A stretch of 64,000 nucleotides of DNA from Syntrophobacter sp. SbD2 (GTDB taxonomy: Bacteria; Desulfobacterota; Binatia; UBA9968), in NCBI GenBank assembly GCA_945889495.1, contig CAMDBU010000002.1:1-64000 (forward strand), written 5' to 3'. Under the pieces are notes generated by a model. The model was not told where the DNA came from. It worked only from the letters and a program-made list of their open reading frames with translations, and ran no database searches. A program made the position numbers and the translations under genes. Of the stretch, positions 35,548-43,173 are shown piece by piece; position 1 is the first letter of the stretch, and each line of letters begins with the position of its first letter.

Positions 35548-36588
35548 ATGACCGATTCCCTGGAGGCTCTCCGCGGAGAGGTTCTGGAGCGCATCCAGCA
35601 AGCCAACTCCGTCAAGGAGCTCGAACAGCTGCGCGTCGAAGCGTTGGGCCGCAGCGGCTCGCTCACGCTACTTCTGCGCGGTCTGAAAGACCTGCCGGCC
35701 GAGGAACGGCCGCGCATGGGCGAGCGCTTGAACCAGTTGCGCCGCGAGCTTGAACTGGAGCTCGACGGCCATCTCGCCACGGTCAACCAAGAAGCCAAGG
35801 CCAAGGCGCTGGCCGAAGAAAAAATCGATATCACGCTGCCCGGCACGCGCTTCGAGCGCGGCCATAGCCATCCGCTGACCCTGGTGATCGACGAGATCGT
35901 CGAGATCTTTTCCACCATGGGCTTCGAGATCGCCCGCGGGCCGGATATCGAAGACGACGATCATAACTTCGAAGCGCTCAATATTCCCAAAGACCATCCG
36001 GCGCGCGACATGCAAGACACTTTCTTCGTCGCCGGCGGAAACCTACTGCGCACCCACACTTCGCCGGTGCAGATCCGCACCATGGAAAGCCGCAAGCCGC
36101 CGCTGCAAGTCATCGTGCCCGGCGCGGTCTACCGCCATGACGACGACGCCACCCACTCACCGATGTTCCACCAGGTGGAAGGCTTCATGGTCGATAGCAA
36201 TATCGCTTTCTCCGACCTGAAGGGCGTACTGACCCATGTGCTGCGGCAGATTTTTCACCGCGACGCCGGCGTGCGCTTTCGGCCGAGCTTTTTCCCCTTC
36301 ACCGAACCGAGCGCCGAGATCGATATCCAGTGCGTGATCTGCGGCGGTGGCGGTACCCTGCGCAACGGCCAGGTCTGCCGGGTGTGCAAAGCCAGCGGTT
36401 GGTTGGAGATCCTGGGCGCCGGCATGATCGATCCGGCGGTGTTTAAATTCGTCGGCTACGATCCCGAAGAGTTCACCGGCTTCGCCTTCGGCATGGGCGT
36501 CGAGCGCATCGCCATGCTCAAATACGGCATCGACGATATCCGGTTGTTCTTTCAAAACGATCTGCGGTTCTTACGGCAATTTAACTAA
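35548..36588 (+). CDS. pheS: phenylalanyl-tRNA synthetase alpha subunit
   Basis: 346 residues. The N-terminal coiled coil (about 1-90) is followed by the class II catalytic core with HPLTLVIDEIVEIFSTMGFE, PARDMQDTFFV, HTSPVQIRTME, VYRHDDDATHSPMFHQVEGFMVD and GFAFGMGVERIAMLKYGIDDIR. It charges tRNA-Phe as part of an alpha2beta2 enzyme with PheT. It is codirectional with rplT and pheT, but the spacer to pheT is enlarged by a repeat. Confidence 0.97.
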   Translation: MTDSLEALRGEVLERIQQANSVKELEQLRVEALGRSGSLTLLLRGLKDLPAEERPRMGERLNQLRRELELELDGHLATVNQEAKAKALAEEKIDITLPGTRFERGHSHPLTLVIDEIVEIFSTMGFEIARGPDIEDDDHNFEALNIPKDHPARDMQDTFFVAGGNLLRTHTSPVQIRTMESRKPPLQVIVPGAVYRHDDDATHSPMFHQVEGFMVDSNIAFSDLKGVLTHVLRQIFHRDAGVRFRPSFFPFTEPSAEIDIQCVICGGGGTLRNGQVCRVCKASGWLEILGAGMIDPAVFKFVGYDPEEFTGFAFGMGVERIAMLKYGIDDIRLFFQNDLRFLRQFN

Positions 36589-36605
36589 ACGGAATGGCAT
36601 GATGA

Positions 36606-36675
36606 AGTACTGGAGTGTTGGCGTGAAGGGTTTGCGAACCAATACTCCAATACTCCATCACTCCAGTACTCCAAT
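36606..36675. repeat. octamer array and inverted arm before pheT, ACTCCAAT word
   Basis: Four 8-base words in register (ACTCCAAT, ACTCCATC, ACTCCAGT, ACTCCAAT) occupy 36644-36675. An 11-base exact reverse complement of 36660-36670 lies at 36606-36616, giving a possible hairpin. The array ends 3 bases before the pheT ATG, where a ribosome site would be expected. Confidence 0.88.
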
Positions 36676-36678
36676 CAT

Positions 36679-38757
36679 ATGAAATTTACCCTCAACTGGC
36701 TCAAAGAATTCGTTGATTTCGCTGGCAGCGCCGAGGAACTTTCCAAGCTCCTGACCATGGCGGGGTTGGAAGTGGAGTCGCTCGCCTCGGTGGCCGAGCC
36801 GGAAGGCGGGGGGCAAGATTGGTTGTTTGAAATCGGCGTGACGCCCAACCGCGGCGATTGTCTGGGGCTACTGGGCATCGCTAAAGAAGTTTGCGCGCTC
36901 ACCGGCGCCAAGCTGCGTTTCCCGGCGGTTCAAGCGAGCAAGAAAGATCCGGCCATCGGCAAACGCATCGCCATCAAGATCGAAGATCTCGATCAATGCG
37001 CGCGCTATTCGGCGCGCATCGTCGATAACCTCACCATCGGCCCGGCGCCGGCCTGGATGCGCTTTCGCCTGGAATCCTGCGGCATCCGCGCCATCAACAA
37101 CATCGTCGATGCCACCAACTACGTCATGCTGGAGACTGGCCAGCCGCTCCACGCCTTCGATTTGGCCAAGCTTTCGGCCAAGCAGATTAACGTCCGTAGC
37201 GCCGGCGCGACCGGCCAGTTCACCACCCTGGACGGCGTCGAGCGCGAATTGGTCCATGAAGACCTGCTGATTTGCGACGGCACCACGCCGGTGGCGCTGG
37301 CCGGCGTCATGGGCGGTCTCAATTCGGAAGTGAGCGCCACCACCCAGTCGATCCTGCTCGAGAGCGCCAACTTCGCGCCGGCGACGATCCGGCGCACCGC
37401 CAAGCGTTTGGCTTTGCACAGCGAAGCGTCGCATCGTTTCGAGCGCGGCGTCGATCCCGAGGGAACCTTCCGCGCCCTCGACCGCGCCGTGCAACTGATT
37501 GTCGATAGCGCCGGCGGCCAAGCGTCCAGCGGCAGCGCCGATTGCTACCCGAAAAAAATCGCAGCGATTAAGATTACCTTGCGCCAAGCGCGCATCGCCA
37601 AGCTACTTGGCATCGCCATCGAGCTCAAGCGCGCCGAGACCTTACTGCGCTCGCTCGGCTTGAAGACCACCCGGCAAGCCAAGCAGTTAAACGTCGTCGT
37701 GCCGACCAGCCGTCCCGACCTCACCCGTGAGATCGATCTGATCGAAGAGCTGGCGCGCCTGCATGGATACGACAACATCCCGACCACGTTGCCGCTCCTC
37801 CGTCCCACCGGCGGGGCTATGGACTACCGGCTCGCCAGCGAGCGCAAGCTGCGCAATTTTTTCACCGGCGCCGGCCTGGTCGAAGCGATCAATTTACCGT
37901 TCATCGCCGAGGCGCTGAACGAACTCTTCACCGGACTTTGGCAGGGTGAGCCGGGCGCGGTGCCGCTGGTCAATCCGTTGGCCAAGGAATTTGGCGCCAT
38001 GCGCCGCAGTCTGCTGCCCGGACTGGTCGACAACCTGCGGGTCAATTTGGCCCAGCGCACGGCGAGCTTTCACGCCTATCACTTGGGCAAAGTGTTTCGC
38101 CGTGGCGCCGACGGCGGCACGGAAGAGCGCTTGTGCGTCGGCGCCATCATGCATGGCCCGCCGGCGCTCCATGGCCTGCGCGGTGCTGACCAGGCGCCGC
38201 TCGATTTTCTCCAATGCAAAGGTGTCGTCGAAGGGCTGCTGGAGCTCTTTGGCGTGCAAAATTTAGTTTCCTGGCGGCCCCTCGCGAGCGCGGTTTTACA
38301 CCCTGGACGGAGCGCCGAATTGACTCTCGATGGCGCGCCTCTCGGACTGCTCGGCCAGCTCCATCCGGATGTCGCCGAGCGCCTGGAAGTGCCGCAAGTT
38401 TATGTATTTGAACTTGACTTCGAGAAAGTGCATCAGTATGCTCCGCGGCGAATGACGATGCGCCCGCTGGGAAAATTTCCGGCCATCGAACGGGACTTTG
38501 CCATCGTCGTCGAGCGCGATTTCGCGGCCCGTCGCATCATCGACTGGATTGACGGTCTCGCCGATCCCTTAATCGAATTTGTCCGCGTGTTCGACCAATA
38601 TATCGGCGCGCCGATCCCAGAGGGCAAAAAAAGTTTGGCCTACAAGATTTCTTATCGCGCCGAAGATCGCACGCTCACCGATGGCGAGGTCAATCCCTTG
38701 CATCAAAGCGTGATCGACCGCATCGGCAATGATTTCGGCGCCCAACGGCGCAGCTAA
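36679..38757 (+). CDS. pheT: phenylalanyl-tRNA synthetase beta subunit
   Basis: 692 residues, which suits the shorter beta form lacking the N-terminal EMAP/OB domain: the sequence goes almost directly from MKFTLNWLKEFVDF to the B1 region EIGVTPNRGDCLGLLGIAKEV. B3/B4 carries NNIVDATNYVMLETGQPLHAFD; B5 and the core follow; the last part (ATG-rich KFPAIERDFAIVVERD) is the ferredoxin-fold anticodon-binding domain. A conserved N-terminal tRNA-binding OB domain appears absent. The start lacks an obvious ribosome site because a repeat fills the leader. Confidence 0.95.
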   Translation: MKFTLNWLKEFVDFAGSAEELSKLLTMAGLEVESLASVAEPEGGGQDWLFEIGVTPNRGDCLGLLGIAKEVCALTGAKLRFPAVQASKKDPAIGKRIAIKIEDLDQCARYSARIVDNLTIGPAPAWMRFRLESCGIRAINNIVDATNYVMLETGQPLHAFDLAKLSAKQINVRSAGATGQFTTLDGVERELVHEDLLICDGTTPVALAGVMGGLNSEVSATTQSILLESANFAPATIRRTAKRLALHSEASHRFERGVDPEGTFRALDRAVQLIVDSAGGQASSGSADCYPKKIAAIKITLRQARIAKLLGIAIELKRAETLLRSLGLKTTRQAKQLNVVVPTSRPDLTREIDLIEELARLHGYDNIPTTLPLLRPTGGAMDYRLASERKLRNFFTGAGLVEAINLPFIAEALNELFTGLWQGEPGAVPLVNPLAKEFGAMRRSLLPGLVDNLRVNLAQRTASFHAYHLGKVFRRGADGGTEERLCVGAIMHGPPALHGLRGADQAPLDFLQCKGVVEGLLELFGVQNLVSWRPLASAVLHPGRSAELTLDGAPLGLLGQLHPDVAERLEVPQVYVFELDFEKVHQYAPRRMTMRPLGKFPAIERDFAIVVERDFAARRIIDWIDGLADPLIEFVRVFDQYIGAPIPEGKKSLAYKISYRAEDRTLTDGEVNPLHQSVIDRIGNDFGAQRRS

Positions 38758-38793
38758 GGGCAACCAGCCGCGACTACAGCGAGGAGGTGGAAC

Positions 38794-39117
38794 ATGACCA
38801 AAGCGGAAATCATCACGCGGATCTACGAGAAGGTGGGTTTTTCGAAAAAGGATGCCACCGATGTCGTCGAAGCGACTTTCGATATCATCAAGGGCTGTCT
38901 CGAGAAGGGCGACAAAGTAAAAATCTCCGGCTTCGGTAATTTCGTCGTCAATACCAAACGGCCGCGCAAAGGCCGTAACCCGCAGACCGGCGATGAAATC
39001 ATCATCGACGGCCGCAAAGTGCTCACCTTCAAAGCCAGTCAGATCATGAAAAAGAGCCTCAATACCATGGGCTCGTCGTCGGCGATCGGCGCCCCGGACG
39101 CGCCGGCTTCGGAATAG
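38794..39117 (+). CDS. ihfA: integration host factor alpha subunit
   Basis: 107 residues. MTKAEIITRIYEKVGFSKKDATDVVEATFDIIK, then KVKISGFGNFVVNTKRPRKGRNPQTGDEI and VLTFKASQIMKKSLN are typical of IHF-alpha/HU DNA-bending proteins. It follows pheT by 36 bases with GAGGAGG before the ATG, the normal pheT-ihfA order. The tail after about 95 is extended and alanine/serine-rich. Confidence 0.93.
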   Translation: MTKAEIITRIYEKVGFSKKDATDVVEATFDIIKGCLEKGDKVKISGFGNFVVNTKRPRKGRNPQTGDEIIIDGRKVLTFKASQIMKKSLNTMGSSSAIGAPDAPASE

Positions 39118-39126
39118 GACGAGGCC

Positions 39127-39480
39127 ATGACGCCCATCCTGCCGGAGAAGATATATTTCAAGATCGGCGAGGTCAGCGAGATCGTCGGCGTCGAGCCTTA
39201 CGTCTTGCGCTATTGGGAAACCGAGTTCGAACTGCTTAGGCCGTCCAAGGCGCCGTCCAAACACCGGCTCTACAAAAAACGCGATGTCGAGCTTTTGCTC
39301 GACATCAAGCGGCTGCTCTACACCGAAGGTTTCACCATCGAAGGGGCACGCAAGAAACTCCGAGAAGTAAAAAAAGAAGAAAAAGACCAGCTCAAGTTGC
39401 CGCTGGTCGACCAGAAGTACCGGAGCGCCTTGATCAAAGTTAAAAAAGATCTCGAAGCGCTGCGCAAGTTGCTGGCGTAA
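39127..39480 (+). CDS. MerR-family transcriptional regulator
   Basis: 117 residues. A MerR helix-turn-helix begins YFKIGEVSEIVGVEPYVLRYWETEFELLRPSKAPSKHRLYKKRDVELLLDIKRLL, with a short coiled-coil tail. No cysteine effector site is visible, so it probably senses by other means or acts as a nucleoid-associated regulator. It follows ihfA by 9 bases, a common order in Deltaproteobacteria and Acidobacteria. Confidence 0.9.
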   Translation: MTPILPEKIYFKIGEVSEIVGVEPYVLRYWETEFELLRPSKAPSKHRLYKKRDVELLLDIKRLLYTEGFTIEGARKKLREVKKEEKDQLKLPLVDQKYRSALIKVKKDLEALRKLLA

Positions 39481-39576
39481 CGCAGAATCGCCGCCATGCC
39501 CGGTAGGGCGCCGCCGCTAACTAAATTGATTTAGCCAAACCGGAGTGTTAAATTCCGCCTGCAATCGATCCCTTGT

Positions 39577-39653
39577 CGGGGCGTGGCGCAGCCTGGTAGC
39601 GCGCACGCTTGGGGTGCGTGAGGTCGCCGGTTCAAATCCGGCCGCCCCGACCA
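39577..39653 (+). tRNA. tRNA-Pro (GGG)
   Basis: A 77-base cloverleaf with CCA encoded. The acceptor stem is CGGGGCG with CGCCCCG, the anticodon arm is CACGC-TTGGGGT-GCGTG with anticodon GGG, and the T arm is GCCGG-TTCAAAT-CCGGC. It follows the MerR gene, as in related genomes. The following 170 bases (39654-39829) show no supported feature. Confidence 0.96.
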
Positions 39654-39829
39654 TTTTCCCACCACTTGGAAACTCGCTTTAGTGCCGCTGGGACGATCTC
39701 CGATCTCCCATGACGATTTGGGTAAACTTGACAGGAACGACGGCGGCGGTTTACAAGTGAAGACGCCGGTGACATTTTTGTCGTAAAACTTCCCACCGCG
39801 GTGACGATGGGCGAAGGCGGTAACCGTCG

Positions 39830-40210
39830 ATGAGCAGCCCTGCAATAAACAACGGTGAATCAGTCGAGCGCCTGATGGACATCATTCTCCAGATGCGCAT
39901 GAATCTGGGGCATATCAATGAAACCCTGCAGCAGCAGACCTTTGAGATCCGCCAGCAGTTGGGCGCGGTGTTCGAAGAGCAGAAACGCGGCTTGGAAAAA
40001 GCTCTGAGCGAGATCGATGCCAAGCTGCTCGAATGTTCTACGTCGCTGCAAGATTATCAGCGCCTTTACGGCTCACTAGCGGCGATGCGCGACAAACTGG
40101 TGCAATTGGGCGGCGACCCAAGCGCTCTGCCGGAGTCGTTGGGCACCGCGCCGATGGAAGAAGTGCTGCTCGCCCGGCTGCGCCTGCTGCGCGATCTCGG
40201 TAAGCTGTAA
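39830..40210 (+). CDS. coiled-coil protein of unknown function
   Basis: 126 residues, mainly helical. Residues about 10-75 show heptad-like hydrophobic spacing (LMDIILQMRMNLGHINETLQQQTFEIRQQLGAVFEEQ). No signal peptide or membrane segment is seen. I do not recognise the family. It is codirectional with pcm, 79 bases downstream. The function is unknown. Confidence 0.6.
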   Translation: MSSPAINNGESVERLMDIILQMRMNLGHINETLQQQTFEIRQQLGAVFEEQKRGLEKALSEIDAKLLECSTSLQDYQRLYGSLAAMRDKLVQLGGDPSALPESLGTAPMEEVLLARLRLLRDLGKL

Positions 40211-40289
40211 AATTTTTTCCTCTCAATCCGCTAAGCATCCGCACTTAACTAGCAAGTCGCCCCGCAGCTGTGCTAAATTCGCCCGGTGA

Positions 40290-41009
40290 ATGCGCCGGCG
40301 CCGCGTTCCTTTTCACACCATCGAGCTGGCAGTGACAACCTCAGTGAAGAATCCCGAACCGATCGCACATGATTTTGCCTGGGCCAGAGAGCGCATGGTT
40401 CAGGAGCAGCTCATCGCCCGCGGCATCGCCGACCCGCGGGTGATCGTCGCGGTGCGCAAGATTCCGCGCCATGTGTTCGTCGACCCGGGCATCGTCAACC
40501 GCGCCTATGACGACAGCGCGCTGCCGATCGGCGACAAGCAGACCCTGTCGCAACCCTACATGTCGGCGCGCATGAGCGAGGGGCTGCGCCTGGTGGGCGG
40601 CGAAAAAGTCCTCGAGATCGGCACCGGTTCGGGTTTTCAAACCGCGCTGTTGGCCGAGCTCTGTTTCAATGTTTTCTCCGTCGAGAAAATCCGCGCGCTG
40701 TCGCGCCGGGCCCGCGCGCTGCTTGACCAGCTCGATTACCACAACATCGCGCTCCATGTCGGCGACGGGACTATTGGCTGGTCCGAGCACGCGCCCTATC
40801 ACGCGATCATCGTCACCGCCGGCGCGCCCATGGCGCCCCAGCCGCTGCTCGATCAATTGGCGGTCGGTGGCCGTTTGGTGATCCCCATCGGCGACGAGCA
40901 GGGACAAACCCTGATGCGCTTGACGCGCACCCGCAACGGTTTCAAGAAAGAGTCCTTGGGCGAATGCAAGTTCGTCAAGCTGCTCGGTAAATACGGCTGG
41001 CGCGAATAA
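40290..41009 (+). CDS. pcm: protein-L-isoaspartate O-methyltransferase
   Basis: 239 residues. The SAM-binding core is VLEIGTGSGFQTALLAELCFNVFSVEKI, preceded by GDKQTLSQPYMSARMSEGL and followed by the PYHAIIVTAGAP motif, all typical for PCMT. It repairs isoaspartyl residues in aged proteins. The first 20 or so residues (MRRRRVPFHTIELAV) are not conserved, and a GTG at 40332 is an alternative start. It precedes the LysM/M23 lipoprotein gene, as in the pcm-nlpD order of many bacteria. Confidence 0.93.
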   Translation: MRRRRVPFHTIELAVTTSVKNPEPIAHDFAWARERMVQEQLIARGIADPRVIVAVRKIPRHVFVDPGIVNRAYDDSALPIGDKQTLSQPYMSARMSEGLRLVGGEKVLEIGTGSGFQTALLAELCFNVFSVEKIRALSRRARALLDQLDYHNIALHVGDGTIGWSEHAPYHAIIVTAGAPMAPQPLLDQLAVGGRLVIPIGDEQGQTLMRLTRTRNGFKKESLGECKFVKLLGKYGWRE

Positions 41010-41088
41010 CCTTGCCGGCAGGCGCTGTTCCGTTACGGTTCGGGTTAGCAGTGTTGTGATTTTTGTTCCCCGCCGCGATGCGCATGCC

Positions 41089-41844
41089 ATGACTATCTGG
41101 ACAAAATCGGTTTGGCTCAGCCTGGCGATTTTTTTCTTGGCCGGTTGTTCGTGGTTTCGCAGCAGCCCGCCGCCGCCGCAGGCAACCAGGCTGGCGACGG
41201 GAATCTATCATGTGGTCAAAGCCGGGGAAAATCTTTACCGCATCGGCAAAGCCTACGATGTGTCTTTCGACGAACTCGCCAAAGCCAATCGGTTGAAGGA
41301 CCCGAGCCAAATTTATGTCGGCCAGCGGATTCTAATTCCCGGCGCCACCCGCGCCCTTCCGGTGGATACCATCGCGCCGGTGGAGGCAGCGCCAGTAGCG
41401 CGCACGCCGCCGGCGCCGCTGGAAACCAACGGCGAACCGCTCCTGTGGCCGGTGCGTGGCGCGATCAATTCTCCCTACGGCGCCCGCGGCGCCAGTTTTC
41501 ACGACGGCATCGATATCGCGGCGCCGGAGGGCACGCCGATTCAAGCCATCGAGCGCGGCGAAGTGATTTATGCCGATCAATTGCGCGGCTACGGCAACAT
41601 CGTCATCGTCCGCCATCCCGGCGGCATCACTTCGGTGTACGCTCATAACCAGATCAATCTGGTGCGCGAAGGGCAGCAGGTCAGCAAAGGTGAAGTGATC
41701 GCCAAGGTCGGCAGCACCGGCCGGGTCACCGGGCCGCACCTGCACTTGGAAATCCGCAAAAACAACGCCGCCCAGGACCCGCTGCGCTACCTGCCGCAGT
41801 TGTGCTGCCAAAACGCTTCCGATAATGTGGCGCCGAAAGATTAG
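41089..41844 (+). CDS. LysM/M23 lipoprotein, NlpD-like
   Basis: About 251 residues from the ATG at 41089. The signal peptide ends in LAGC (lipobox). A LysM repeat (YHVVKAGENLYRIGKAYDVSFDELAKANRL) is followed by a linker and a C-terminal M23 domain (GAINSPYGARGASFHDGIDIAAPEG, VIVRHPGGITSVYAHN, GSTGRVTGPHLHLEIR). The first zinc His of the active HxxxD motif (HDGID) and HLH are present. It probably activates or performs septal peptidoglycan cleavage. A GTG at 41056 is a less likely upstream start. Confidence 0.9.
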   Translation: MTIWTKSVWLSLAIFFLAGCSWFRSSPPPPQATRLATGIYHVVKAGENLYRIGKAYDVSFDELAKANRLKDPSQIYVGQRILIPGATRALPVDTIAPVEAAPVARTPPAPLETNGEPLLWPVRGAINSPYGARGASFHDGIDIAAPEGTPIQAIERGEVIYADQLRGYGNIVIVRHPGGITSVYAHNQINLVREGQQVSKGEVIAKVGSTGRVTGPHLHLEIRKNNAAQDPLRYLPQLCCQNASDNVAPKD

Positions 41845-41855
41845 AGGTTTTACCG

Positions 41856-43004
41856 ATGAAAGAGTTAGCGAAGATTCGTAACGATGTAGTCGGCAGTTTA
41901 CTGCGGCCGGCGGCGCTCAAAGCGGCGCGGCAGCAGTACGATGAAGGTAAGTTGACGCTGGAGCAGTTGCGCGCGCTCGAAGATCGCGCGATTCGCGACG
42001 CGGTCAAGTTGCAAGAAGATTTGGGTCTATCCGTGGTCACTGACGGCGAATACCGCCGGCTCAACTTTCAAGACAGCTTCGGCGAATCGGTGACCGGCTA
42101 CGACGCCGGTAAGCCGAGTCTGGAGCTGTACGAAAAGCGCGTCGAGGGCAGCAGCCCCGGACAGCGCTGGGAAATCCCCGACCAGGGCGAGCAGAAGGGC
42201 ACGGCGGTGGCGCAGCGCCGGCCGGTGCTCACCAAGCTCGGCCTGGCGCGCAACGTGCCGGCGGAAGAGTTTCGCTTCTTAAAACAGGTCGCCGCCAAGC
42301 CCGGCAAGGTCGCCTTGATCGGCCCGGACCGAATCTCCCAGCGCTTCGACTGGCAAAAATCCACCGCGGTTTATTCTGGACTCGACGAGTTCGTTAACGA
42401 TGTCGTGAAAGTCGAGCGCGAAATTATTGCTGGACTCGTGCAAGCCGGTTGCCGCTATGTGCAGATCGACGCGCCGGGCTACACCGCCTACGTCGACAAG
42501 CCGTCGCTCGACGCCATGCGCGCGCGTGGCGAAGATCCCAAGGAGAATTTCAGCCGCTCGCTCAAAGCCGACAACGCCGTGCTCGCCGGCTTCGACGATA
42601 TCACTTTCGGAATACACCTGTGCCGCGGCAACCAGCGCAGCATGTGGCATCGCGAAGGCAGCTACGACGAGATCGCCGAACGGCTGCTCAACGAACTCAA
42701 TCACGACCGTTTTCTCTTCGAATACGACACGCCGCGCGCCGGCGGCTTCGAGCCGCTGCGCTTTTTGCCCAAGGGCAAAGTCATCGTGCTCGGACTGGTC
42801 AGCACCAAGGTCACCGAGATGGAAACCGTCGACGGTCTCAAACGACGCATCGACGAAGCGGCCAAATACGCGCCGCTCGATCAAATCGCCATCAGCCCGC
42901 AGTGCGGATTCTCTTCTGATGTAGTCGGCAATCTGATCAGCGACGACGATCAAAAGCGCAAGCTCGAAATCGTTGTTGAGACCGCGCGGCAGGTTTGGGG
43001 TTAG
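41856..43004 (+). CDS. MetE-like methyltransferase (cobalamin-independent methionine synthase C-terminal family)
   Basis: 382 residues, only the C-terminal-type MetE barrel. Zinc ligands are visible in IHLCRGN (His254, Cys256), FLFEYD (Glu289) and SPQCGF (Cys350), so the catalytic metal site is intact. The N-terminal MetE half is absent, as in YxjG/YxjH and archaeal MetE forms. It could transfer a methyl group to homocysteine from methylcobalamin or another donor; the true donor is not readable. It is the last gene before the accessory island. Confidence 0.87.
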   Translation: MKELAKIRNDVVGSLLRPAALKAARQQYDEGKLTLEQLRALEDRAIRDAVKLQEDLGLSVVTDGEYRRLNFQDSFGESVTGYDAGKPSLELYEKRVEGSSPGQRWEIPDQGEQKGTAVAQRRPVLTKLGLARNVPAEEFRFLKQVAAKPGKVALIGPDRISQRFDWQKSTAVYSGLDEFVNDVVKVEREIIAGLVQAGCRYVQIDAPGYTAYVDKPSLDAMRARGEDPKENFSRSLKADNAVLAGFDDITFGIHLCRGNQRSMWHREGSYDEIAERLLNELNHDRFLFEYDTPRAGGFEPLRFLPKGKVIVLGLVSTKVTEMETVDGLKRRIDEAAKYAPLDQIAISPQCGFSSDVVGNLISDDDQKRKLEIVVETARQVWG

Positions 43005-43028
43005 GCCTCGTCGGGCGAGGCATGGCGG

Positions 43029-43056
43029 ATTTCAAATTTCAGATTCCATATTTCAC
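43029..43056. repeat. heptamer array, ATTTCAG word, at the island edge
   Basis: ATTTCAA, ATTTCAG, ATTCCAT and ATTTCAC follow in register, just after the MetE-like gene and about 120 bases before the stop of the GHKL gene. It is the fourth member of the ATTTCAG family in this window. Confidence 0.85.
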
Positions 43057-43173
43057 GGATTGAACGGTTGGTGGCGGCGGCGCCGGGATCGGCGAAGCGA
43101 GAACTGTTGATCGAGAGGCGAGGATAGTTAATACGCAGTCCTGACCTACACCTCAATGCGCTTGGGTGAGAAT

